Origin: Circinella minor
Taxonomy: Eukaryota; Mucoromycota; Mucoromycetes; Mucorales; Lichtheimiaceae
Direction of reading: 5' to 3'
NCBI GenBank assembly: GCA_016758965.1
Contig: JAEPRB010000038.1
Span: 1 to 64,000 of the forward strand
DNA length: 64,000 bases
Position numbers and translations under genes: made by a program
Notes under the pieces: generated by a model
Database searches by the model: none
Told to the model about the DNA's origin: nothing
What the model saw: only the letters and a program-made list of their open reading frames with translations
Shown: one piece after another, positions 9,869-20,500 of the stretch
Numbering within the stretch: position 1 is the first letter of the stretch
Layout of the letters: each line of letters starts with the position of its first letter

Positions 9869-12259
9869 CTATTGTTTGTTTCGTGGAACAAATCGAATAT
9901 TGAACGGTGAAGGGTTTGTAACTGTAGGCCCAGAATGAGCTTGGACCGTTTCCAATGTCTCAGGAACATTATTACCATCTTTATCAAGAGCTGGTACGAT
10001 ATTGCATTTAGCAAGAGTTTTAACCCAAACATAGAACATTTCATTTTCAGCCTAAATTACAGATAAACAAACAAACAAACAAAAAAGTTAATCCATATAT
10101 TCATTCTTGATTTGATTTTATACTTTAATACGTACTAAATGAGTGCCAACACAAATACGTCTAAAAGAATTATGATTGTATTACGTAAAAAAAAAAAGAT
10201 TGTTATTCATCATATAATAAATGTAATCTAGGAAAATTATTGAGTTAACTTTTCTTACCTTCCCCACCCAAAATTGAATTGATCGCGATCTTCCACTTTT
10301 CGATGAAGTGATGAAGCCATCGTATCTTCTTGATCAAGAAAACGCTCAGGTCTAAATTCTCTAGGATTAGGATACTTTTTAGGATCCATATGAGCTTCGA
10401 CCATATTAGGAAAGAACCATGTTTGACTTGGTATAAAGTTTCCACGCCATTCAACTATATATTTATAAAAATGTAGTGCATACGTACGTAATATTTTGTA
10501 AGTATAATATAGCATGAATAAATGAAAAGAATATGGTTTTCTTTGGGAGGTATCTTATTTTTTTTTCTCGCCAGAAAAGAAGTAACTTACAATCTTCATT
10601 AGCTATATGAGTTACAGCAAAATCTGTAGTAGGTCTTAATCGTATGCATTCTCTTTGTACAGCAGTTAAGTATGGAACTTCATTTCTTTCATGAAATTGT
10701 GGCGTGCGTCCGTTTTTATTAACAAAGGCATCAATTTCTTGTTGAATTTTCTTTTGAACATCTGGTTTGGTAGAAATTTGAAGAAATCCCCATGTAATCG
10801 AAATCGCAGTAGTGTCAGTACCGGCAATAATTATATCATCTAAGTATAATATTATATGGATTTAATTTACACAAATTAAATATAAAATTTTGTCCTGTAA
10901 CAGCCCATTATTATGACAGTCCATCGGATACGTGTGAACTTACGAACGATGTGAATTATTTCGTTATAGTTTCCTCTTTTGCCTTGGTTGAGTTCATTGT
11001 TCATTGTCTTTACCATGTTATCACCATCAGCATTGAGACCTTTTTCAATTAAGCTTTCAAAATAGGGTCTGCTTTTTTGCTGGAAAAAATTTCTTACTCT
11101 CTTTTGATCACCAGTTAAAGGCTCTAAAAGTTGAAGCGAAGGGATAAGAAAGCTGATCACGTACTTGGGATCCGTAAGTTCCATGAATGAATTAATAATG
11201 TTAGTAGATTGTTTATAAAAAGGGTCTTCAATTGATGCTGTACGTGTATTGCACATCGTAAGAAGAATAAAATTAAGAGAAACACGAGTAAGAGCTTGTA
11301 ATGGATTAATATTTTCTCCAGTAGCAACTAAATCTACAAATTCATCGGCTTCTTTAGAAAGTACTGGAGTTTGTTCTTCCGTTCTTTTTGGTCCTAAAGT
11401 GTCGATAGCTATATATGATAAAAATAAATTATTAAAGAATAGTAAGATAGCTTACAGTGGTAAGAGCATATATAATTGGTTTCTTTGTGTACAAACCTAT
11501 TCGTCTCGCTGCATTCCATCTTTTATTGTTTGCTTCGCCTAATACTAGACCCCTATTATAGAACGTATTATTGTATTAAAGCTTAGTAAAAAAAAAACTA
11601 ACTACTTCATGAACAAATAATCTAGGATCTGTAGTTACTTGGGAGTTCCTTGTCCAAAGTCGTGTGCGGAAAAACTATCTGGACGATTTGATGTATATTT
11701 TCCGTTAGTAGCAAGTAATTCTTGAGTTAAAACAGGGTCTCCTACTATGACTACATCTTTGGATCCCATCTTTATACGGAAAATCGGTCCTAAAAATACA
11801 TAGTAATGTAAATAAGAAATGATTTAAGCATTAGTAATACGATACATACATTATTGAAATTTGTTATATTACCCAGTTCTTTGTGCCATTTACGAAACGT
11901 TTCAGCAAGATCAGTGCCAAGCAATGGTAAATGTCCTTTTTTTTTATAACAAAAAATGTAGTACGAAGTAAAAATACGTAGATCAATAACATTGAAGATA
12001 ATATTGTTAGGATTATTACATACATACCAACAATTGGAAGGGCACCTTTGGGAACTGGTATACCAACCAGTGGAATTATTTTTCTTGTCAATCTAGTTTG
12101 TTTCCAAGCAAATAGAATGGTTGCTGTAAGAACTACAACACCAGCTGTTGTTGCGCTGGCACTATGTGATAGACCAGTAGTATTACTGATTAAAGTAATA
12201 AACTTCTCGATCGATTTATTGTTGTATAATCTATTAGATAAAATTGACTGCTCTGACAT
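9869..12259 (-). CDS. Cytochrome P450 monooxygenase, complete, nine exons
   Basis: The exons are 12259-12028, 11935-11873, 11789-11639, 11552-11497, 11408-10944, 10839-10591, 10454-10259, 10160-10136 and 10051-9869. Phases agree and give 539 residues, normal for a microsomal fungal P450. An N-terminal membrane segment (AGVVVLTATILFAW) precedes the proline-containing hinge IPVPKGALPIVGHLPLLG. Diagnostic motifs: I-helix AGTDTTA (oxygen activation), K-helix ECIR, FRPERF, and the haem-ligand loop FNFGWGRRICVG, split over the last-but-two and last-but-one exons, with the cysteine in a 25-bp exon. It should use a P450 reductase to hydroxylate a small hydrophobic substrate at the ER. The substrate cannot be told from sequence; family assignment needs comparison with Mucorales CYP families. 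The start is the ATG at 12259; no better upstream ATG is seen in frame. Confidence 0.85.
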
Positions 12260-12323
12260 TATTGTTTTATGTGCATAAATTTTATAAAATCGTTTCAAAC
12301 TGATAACTTTTGGTTGCTGGTAT

Positions 12324-12331
12324 TTATATAA
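12324..12331 (-). promoter_or_regulatory. TATA-like box of the P450 gene
   Basis: TATATAAA on the minus strand lies about 65 bp upstream of the P450 start codon, a plausible core promoter position. The AT-rich background weakens the call. Confidence 0.3.
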
Positions 12332-12768
12332 AAATTGTAAGCAATAATTATTTCAGACTTGATGGTTGCTTCAGCCTCCTTTAATTTATCATTGATTAAT
12401 AATCCGATAGTTGAGAGGTGCATAAAAATCACCTCACTACCTGTACGTAACTAGTAATTTTTTTATTCGTATTTAAAACAATTTCCTTTTATCAATTATT
12501 ATGCTACGCATGTCACACATGAAGTACTATGTAAAATTTGTAGTACAGGGGCTTTGGATGTTTACCAAATTTAATGTTCATAAGGGATCATTACCATTAA
12601 AAGATTTGGAAATGAGTGGAAGTTTACTATTAAGTTCTTCTAAATTTTATGATAATTTATTAGACTAAACTCACTTGCATTGTATATCCGTTTTGGTAGG
12701 TAATGAAAACGACTTTGACAGGTTTGTGAAGCCAGAAGTTATACAATAAAGTTGAACGCATACTATAA
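12332..12768. other. P450 upstream intergenic DNA
   Basis: This is the promoter-side flank of the P450 gene. No other gene is supported. Confidence 0.4.
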
Positions 12769-13055
12769 GAACAAGTACAACGGTCTGTGAGGCAAAAAAA
12801 AAAAAAAAAAACTGTAGCTTTAAATTTTTTTTCAAGTGTTAACTTACAATTGACGGATCTACAGGAGCCCCTTCTCTGCAGTGGCCAACTTTAACTTCGA
12901 GAATTGTAACTTTTAACTTCGTAAACATAGAGTAAAGTAAAGTAATTTAGAGAGAACCGTGGTGGGCTCCAACTACCGCTGCACCGCATTGTTGCAAAAA
13001 CTAAGCTGTAAAGTTACAATCGTAAGTGATATATGCTTCCCCGCTACACGTGTTG
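12769..13055. mobile_element. Degraded relative of the 6.4-kb Harbinger-type MITE
   Basis: This copy of about 287 bp starts GAACAAGTACAACGG and ends CCGCTACACGTGTTG, matching the GAGCAAGTGCA...TGCACATGCTC ends of the element at 6383-6571 with substitutions. The right-hand core GCTGTAAAGTTACAATCGTAAGTGAT aligns with the matching core of the first copy (GCTGTAAAGTTACAG, then GTGAT), and both copies begin with an A-rich tract and a TGTA(A/G)CTTT motif. The flanks are TAA and TAG, a decayed TWA-type duplication. The internal part is expanded relative to the first copy. It has no coding capacity. Confidence 0.5.
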
Positions 13056-13890
13056 TAGCAAGCACTATTATACATGACCATAGTGAAAGTTTATATTGGT
13101 TTCAGAGTTCAATCCTTCAACGAAGTTATAGTGCATAAAAATCTTTTCGAGTATATATGCGTGCAGTCTGTAGAAAAAGTAATTATATGTAGTCGGTTGG
13201 TATGTCACTTTTTGAGCGATAGTAATTCATTAATACATACATAGTATATATCGAACTGGTTTAGATGCAAGATCCCATAAGTTACTGCTTTTTTGAAGAT
13301 AGAGCAAAGAATTTTTTATGGTGATCAATGTCATAGTTGACTTTCTAATTATATAATAACTGTATTCAGTTTAAAATTATTATTGGTTACAAAATAACCC
13401 ATTTGTCAAGTCCTTTCACCTAGTCGAATTCATAATGTCATATTAAAAGTTGACACAAATAATATAAACTAAAGAATTATATTTTTCTATGTACGTTGAA
13501 CTGTCTATTTTTTGAGAAACGAAAAGAGATGAACTACTAATGTTTCTGCTACTGGCTATCAAAAGCTTCAACAGTGACAGTGAAAATAAAAAAGCACGTA
13601 ATTATAATAAAAGTATTTTGGGGTCTTATCATGATTTTATGAGGGATGAGATACACATGTACTTTTCATGTTACACCCTGTCTATATACCAATAATAACT
13701 ACATATAAAGTACTCGCAATTATTCATATGACACTTCATCTCGCTTTAATAATATTAGTATGAAAAAGGATAATGATTCCAAATATGATCGTTTATTTTC
13801 TGTAAAAAGACAAATAATAATAACAATAAACATTCAAGGAGGGGAAGATCTTAAAAGAGAATTTCTACGGACACCTCATATTTTGGCTTA
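13056..13890. other. Intergenic DNA
   Basis: The stretch is AT-rich. An open frame of 78 codons (13760-13996) crosses the edge of the repeat element at 13891 and has no recognisable domain, so it is not called. No gene is supported. Confidence 0.4.
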
Positions 13891-14268
13891 CGGACACCCC
13901 ACAAATAAAAAGTTATCAAATAAGTTCCTAGATCATATAAATTATAGTAACAACGTTATCAACACCAATAGTGCTTATTTGATCGCTCATATGTAACATT
14001 AAAAATATACATATATAATTCCTTGCTTATCTTGCTTTCATAAGGGCTACGTACAACTCCCACTTGTTTACATAATGGTATAGTGAGAAAAAATAAGAAA
14101 TATTGACTGTTATCATAAAAAGTTGAGCTGCTACGTAATATAAGTTCCATAAACATTTTTAAGTTATATAATAGCTGTACTGTATAGATAGTGTATAAAT
14201 AGCTGGATACGAGGTAATTATATCACATTGCTGTGTGCCTTTGAAAATATATAAAAGTGGAGTGTCCG
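13891..14268. mobile_element. Candidate TA-flanked MITE
   Basis: CGGACACCCCAC at 13891 is matched by GTGGAGTGTCCG ending at 14268, an inverted repeat of 12 bp with one mismatch. TA dinucleotides lie directly outside on both sides (13889-13890, 14269-14270), as expected for Tc1/mariner-type insertion. A third copy of TACGGACACC lies just outside at about 13866. The inside is non-coding. The short repeat makes chance possible. Confidence 0.35.
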
Positions 14269-14883
14269 TAGCAATTCCCATAAAAAAACGAATATACAAC
14301 TTGTTGGTATTGAGATATTTCATAATTATGACAAATATATTTTGTTACACAATAAACTATCACACATAAGACGAATAAAATATTACTAGTTTACTAAATC
14401 GGTACGTTTTATCATTGTACTTTATCAAAGAAAAAACTTTTCAATCTTGCGCAATATCATATAAAACTATATGCCATCATCATTATCTATAATAAGTTTT
14501 AAAACATTAAAAAAACGAAGCTTTATGTATAAATATATAAGATGTACTGGGGAATAATATCATCATAGTTTTTTTTTTTTTTTTTTAGGAAAAAAGAATG
14601 ATGTATACATAAAGAAAAGAAATCAAAGCAAGTAATGAGAATAGATAAAGAGGGGAAAGGAGAAGGATGTATGAGTGTATATATGTGATGTGTTTTTACG
14701 AAAAAAGATATTAGAATATATATAAAATGACTATGTAGGATAAAAATGAAACGAATGGCGAGAATAAAATCGAAAAAAAAAAAAAAAAAAAAAAAGGTAA
14801 TATATAAAAAATAATATAGCTAATAGATAATAGATAATAATAGGTAAAAAAAAAAAAAAAGGAAAAAAAAAACATGCTTTTTT
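14269..14883. other. 3' flank of the isomerase gene
   Basis: Homopolymer A and T tracts and ATA repeats fill this stretch. No gene is supported. Confidence 0.5.
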
Positions 14884-16128
14884 TTAAAACAATTCTTGTA
14901 AATCTTTAAGAGTAACAACACCACTCCAAGCACCACGTTTATCTTTACCATCAATGACCGGCAACAATGGTAGTTCTTTACCCAAAGGATTTTTTTCCAC
15001 CATGACTCGTAGGGCATCTGTAGCCAATTCTTCTGTCGAACAAACAACTGGTTCTGGGGTCATAATATCACACGCACGAATATCAAATACGGATTCTCTA
15101 GCCGCCGTCTTTAAAATACAATGAATATTACTATGTGTAATTACACCAATAACTTGTCCGTTCTTATTATTTGTCGTTGTTGACGAAACCATAACACCAG
15201 GTCCATGATCAACTACATTATCACCACCGTTATCGCCTATTTCACTAGAAGAAGAAGAGCCAATGGTTGTTGTATCATCCGTTGAAGCTGCTGATGAAGG
15301 AGGAGATGGTTCTTGTTCAATTTTATTACTGTTTGATCCTGTCAAAATACCATCATGATTATTTTTTGTTGTACCAGGCCGTAAAACAACTACACCTCCA
15401 CCTTTAGGATGTCTTGTCATTTCCATAATTACCACATCCAAAGATGCATTCGCTTCAACAACTGCCACCTTTTGTGAAGGAACCATACATTCCTTGACTT
15501 TAAGTAATAACCGACGACCCAAAGAGCCTCCAGGATGATTTAATGCAAATCCATGTGTTGTAAACTTGCGTTGTTTTGCCAGTGTTAATGCAATGGCATC
15601 GCCTAAAGCTAATGCTAATGTAGTAGAACTTGTAGGTGCTGGAATTTCAGAAGCTTCTCGATGAACAAAGGCATCAATCCAAGCAGATGATGCTTTCGCC
15701 AATTGAGATTTTGAGTTACCACCTAATCCAATGATAGGTACGCCACGGTGATTTAAACTTGGTACTATCCGCATCAATTCTTCAGTATTACCGGAATAAG
15801 ATAAAGCCAAAACAACATCATTGGAATTTACTGCACCTAAGTCACCATGCATAGCTTCTACTGGATGTAAAAAAGCAGCAGAGGTACCCGTAGATAACAT
15901 GGTCGCAACAATCTTCTCGCTGATCTTGCCTGATTTACCAACACCAGTTACGACAATTTTGCCACCACATTCAAGACTTGACAGCATCAAGTCAATTGCT
16001 TTTTGGTAACCTTGTCGTGACGTCTCATTACTACATAATCGTTGTGCGCAGTCGTTTAATACGCGTGCTTCGTCCATGAGGACATTGGCTGAGTCAAGAA
16101 CGACATTGGGAGGAGTTGTAAGAATCAT
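14884..16128 (-). CDS. KpsF/GutQ-type sugar-phosphate isomerase (SIS + CBS pair)
   Basis: This intronless gene encodes 414 residues. Residues about 45-180 form a SIS domain with the hallmarks of bacterial arabinose-5-phosphate isomerases (KdsD, KpsF, GutQ): GVGKSGK (62-68), FLHPVEAMHGDLG (86-98), SYSGNTEE, PAPTSSTTLALALGDA (163-178) and the loop FALNHPGGSLGRRLL. These include the Lys, Glu and His positions used for ribulose-5-P to arabinose-5-P isomerisation. Two CBS motifs follow; the first is interrupted by a Ser/Thr/Asp/Asn-rich insert at about 250-325, the second (about 352-414) ends GVVTLKDLQELF. Bacterial relatives are about 320-330 residues, so the insert explains the extra length. Fungi have no known Kdo pathway, so the physiological substrate is open; the CBS pair suggests nucleotide control. 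Lack of introns is unusual among genes here. Confidence 0.85.
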   Translation of the reverse strand: MILTTPPNVVLDSANVLMDEARVLNDCAQRLCSNETSRQGYQKAIDLMLSSLECGGKIVVTGVGKSGKISEKIVATMLSTGTSAAFLHPVEAMHGDLGAVNSNDVVLALSYSGNTEELMRIVPSLNHRGVPIIGLGGNSKSQLAKASSAWIDAFVHREASEIPAPTSSTTLALALGDAIALTLAKQRKFTTHGFALNHPGGSLGRRLLLKVKECMVPSQKVAVVEANASLDVVIMEMTRHPKGGGVVVLRPGTTKNNHDGILTGSNSNKIEQEPSPPSSAASTDDTTTIGSSSSSEIGDNGGDNVVDHGPGVMVSSTTTNNKNGQVIGVITHSNIHCILKTAARESVFDIRACDIMTPEPVVCSTEELATDALRVMVEKNPLGKELPLLPVIDGKDKRGAWSGVVTLKDLQELF

Positions 16129-16237
16129 TGGTAAGCTTAGATTTTATACATGAAATGACAATAGGGGTTCTTGTAATAATGTAGGTATATAAAGGTTTAT
16201 AATTTCACACTTAAAAAGTTTATGTATAAATAAAACC

Positions 16238-16270
<33 letters not shown>

Positions 16271-17504
16271 AAAAAAAAAGGAGAAAGAAAAAGAAAAAGA
16301 AAAAGAAAAGATAGTAAGCAAATGAAAAGTCAAAGATAAGAAAACCGTAAAAAAAAAAAAAAAAAGACAAATGGCAGGTCCCGATGCTTGTATTAACTAT
16401 TTTGTCCGTGGAAAAATTTGACTATCACGGATAGTAAGGGAAAAGTTCTGCCAGGTGTAATCCGATTACCTATGATTTGAAGTGATAATTCAAAAGAAAG
16501 GTTGGGGGGTGTCAAAATTAAAAAATTTTGGTTGGTTGGAATTTGGGGGCGAAAGAACTAGCGGCGATTTGATACAATGATTATTATTAACAACCTTTTG
16601 AAAACAAAAAGAGCTCTTTTCTATTTATATTTAAAATGCTTTTTCAATTGTTTATTAAGGATGTTAATTTCTACTTTTTACTTTCATTCTGGTCTTTTTT
16701 TTTTATCAACAATATTAGCTCCTTTTTTCTTTCGTTTCAAACTTTTTTTTTGTTTGTTTTGTCAATAACGAACAGATGTAGATGTACCAAAATCCAATAA
16801 GCAGGAGTTCTTAAATCATCAATTGTTCATTTTTTTTTCAGGTAAACAAAAATTAAACTATGTATGTTTGCATAGAATAATCTGATAAAGATGCAGGTTT
16901 CTCTTGAAGAAAAGAGATGGTTGAACCCCTTATTTTTTTTTTTATCTTTGCAATTCTGATAATGCAAGTATGTGTCGCCATAGTGACCATATATGTACAC
17001 ATGATAATTATCTTTATCTTAATGTTGCGTAGTAACTACTTTTTTTTCTTCCTTTGATTTTCTCATTATTTAAATGGGAAAATCTGCCACAGAAAAGAAA
17101 ATAATATTCCTCATCCGGTTACTCTTCATTGCGAATTCATAAAGTAAAATTGCACAATTCAATCCATCCGTTGTTTGAGCGGGGGAGGAAGAGCGAGCGG
17201 ATGGGGAAAACAATTTTTTTCTTCCTTCTTGTGAAACCATCGCACAATTGTAAACCCAATTCTTTTCTGCGCATACAGTAATAATGATTGATTTGGATAA
17301 AGAAATATATATATATACACGTTTAGGTTTATTTGAAGTTGTAAAAGCGACACGAAAAAGCATAATGGTATACATATATAGAATTTAAAACGTGTATATA
17401 ACAATAATATGCGTGCATGTGTTTGTAATGTAGATAGTGAAGTAATATATATATAGTATAATAGGGAATGTATATAAGAGAAAAACGAAAAAAAAATAGT
17501 GATT
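16129..17504. other. Intergenic DNA between the isomerase and Raptor genes
   Basis: This is the isomerase promoter side (with a (TA)n tract near 16237-16263 and AAAGAA runs) and the Raptor 3' flank. Open frames at 16577-16768 and 17070-17460 are Phe/Leu/Ile-rich homopolymer products without domains. No gene is supported. Confidence 0.5.
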
Positions 17505-20500
17505 TTAAGATGTAATATTATGTGATCGATAAAGCTATTTAGTAAAAAAAAAAAAAAAAAAAGAAAAAAACGTTTAGACATTATGATGTATTGAGAGTAA
17601 AAAAGAAAAAAAAAAGACTTACCGTAATTGAACCATCATCACCACTTGCCCCCATGACCATAAGATTAGGATGGAATGTAAGAGCTCTGGTAAACGAGTT
17701 TCGTTGTCCCAAAAATCCAGACGAAGGTCGTATAGTAGATAATCGACTACCATTTACATTCCAGACTTTAATTATTTGGTCATCTCCAGCACTATATTAT
17801 AAATCATTTATTTAGTATTAGCGAATAAATATAGAAAAAGTATGTCACCGGATTACGTCTTTTTTTTAATAATGATATTTTTTTTTACCTAGCAACAACA
17901 GGACTATGGTCATGAACTGCTAATGAAGTCATATCTGCATGTGTATGTGCTTCAATAGTTCGAAGAGATGACGATTCTCGAATATCCCAGATTTTGATAT
18001 CACCACCGAAACCACCCGAGACCAATTCTCGATTACCATCTCTTTGAAGATGTACACCAGTTATCCAAGCTTTATGTTCATCCCATCGTTGTACCATTCT
18101 ACATATTTACAATATAAATAAATATATATATTGTAAGAAAAAAATCTATATAGAATCATCATTATCAAAAAAAAAAAAAATTAAAACTTACGCAGCAGTA
18201 GCTTTCATGCGACGATCATAAACTCCAATTAGTCCATCTCCGAATCCTGCAACAATAATATCACCACGCATTTGATCGCTCGTTATACTTGTGACACAGC
18301 CTGTGGATTGAGTAGCAATATCCTAATTGTTGTTTTACAAGTGAATTAATAAAAAAAATTATCTACTAATAAATTCTTTCCCAACTCTTCTTTCTCAAAA
18401 AAACAAAAAAAAAAAAGTATTTACCATGATCGACATTTCTTGATGAGCATCCCAGACTTTAATCACACGAGCATCACCACCAGTAAATAATAAACCTCGT
18501 TCTTGATGCCAATCGCATACTAACCCACTTTGGCGACTATTACTTTTCTCCATGTCTTTTAACGCTCTCCATGAACTTACAAGTTGAGCATCTTCTTGAT
18601 CCGCTCCGTCATAATTTTTCCATAATCGAATGGCACCATCATCTATTATATATACGTATATAGTCAATATGTAAGGATATATACTTGTATATGGTCTTTT
18701 GTTGTTTCGAATTGTCATTCCTTCCTTCTCTTTTCCTTTCCGTGTATATACACCTATCCAACTCCCTCTCTTTCTCTTATCATTTTAATTGATACACTAA
18801 ATTATTGTTTTACCTGAAGCTGTCAATAAAAGTGCAACGTCATCTTCATTAATGAATTTCATATCAGTAATTTGACTATGTGATGGATTTCGATTATCAA
18901 TTACACTTAATGGTGTAGATGTTTTCCAATCCCAGACCCTAAAAAAAATTAACAAATAATATTAAAATGAGTCTTTTCTGACCAATTCACTTGTATTTGG
19001 AGATGTTTATGTAAAATAGATAAGTAAAAACCTTACACAAGATAATTATATGCATCAGCAGCTACTAAATGAGGTTCATATTGATGGAAAAGTAATTTTG
19101 TTGCTTCTGTTTCATTATGTATTGTTATCATTTGTTCATCCCATCGGTTGGTACCTATTCATAATACAATATAACAATACTTTTTAGTTCCACAATTCAT
19201 TCATTTTATCCATCTCTCGTTTGCAATATATTTGTTATACAAAAAAAGTAAATTGTTTACCAGCCATGCCTTTAGAAGAATGAGATTCTAATGCTATCTT
19301 TTCATTTCTTGCTCTACGCCATTTACGTTGTGTATAGACCACACTTCCTGGTTCTTCAGCTTCAGTAGCCTAAAAGAAAAATTATAATAAATGTGTTCCC
19401 TTTTCTTTTAATAAACATTCCTCTTGTTCTTCCTTTGATAATCAATGTTTTTTCCTTAATCTCTTAATCCTCCTCTATTCCCAACCTCTTCCATACTGCA
19501 CTAAGAAATAAATTACTTACACGCATTTGTGGTTCTGTAAAATATTCACAACTCCAATCATAAAAGTCAGATACAAGCGGTAGTGTATTATTGTTATTAT
19601 TATTGTTGGATATTGACTTTCGTGGTGATCCTGCGGGAGTATTTTGTTGTGTAATAGCATTACGATGATTATTGTTATTTATTGATGATGATGTCGGTGT
19701 AGCAGTAGACTGATGTGATAAAGGTCGGGTATTTTGTTGTTGATCATTTACTGAACTTGAGCTTAAAGATGCATTACCAAAGTTATATATTGTACGTAAA
19801 GTAGATGCAAATGAAACAGATCGTGTTAATTTTGCTGGTCTTCGTAATTGTTGTGCTGCAACAGCAGCGCTACCACTCATTGGTATATTATTTGCACTGT
19901 GATTATTAACAGTAGATGTAGTGCTTGTAAATCGATTATGATCATCAGGGGCTTGGAATGAACGAGATCGATCCATACCATTACCTTGTCCTCCTCCCGT
20001 ACCCGAACCAACAACTTCACGAATGATAGAAGATGCATATTCACTAATAGAAGGTGTATTAAGTAACATGGAATTAATATGATCTACTACAATAGATGCT
20101 GCTTTGGCGACTTCTGGATTAGGGTCTACTGAAAGACTTAATAATGCTTTCCATAAAACAGCATAAACTGAATCATAACTTGTTGACACAAAATGATTAT
20201 CCATACCAGGCGTTGCTGGTGATGACGCTGCTGCTGCTGCTGAAGAAGTTGCATTAGATGGTAATTGTCCTGGGGATGTTGATGTTATTAAAGGTGATGA
20301 AAAGGATGGGGGTGATCGCCACTCATTTCCACTTAATGTTGCCGTAACTGAAGATCGTGGGCGTCTACTTGATGCTGATGATCCAGCCCCCCCTCCTCCC
20401 AGATGATTATTATTAGATCGTTCATCTATCCTTTGAGATTGATCTTCTTCAATAGTTTGATTAGCTGCCATTAAAAATTTGGCTGGACCTGCTTGATGAA

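Noticed and set aside
13760..13996. 78-codon plus-strand open frame
   Set aside because: It runs across the edge of the TA-flanked repeat at 13891 and shows no domain.
16577..17581. Several open frames of 60-140 codons rich in Phe, Leu, Ile and Tyr
   Set aside because: They arise from T- and A-rich DNA, have no domain or splice context, and overlap each other on both strands.
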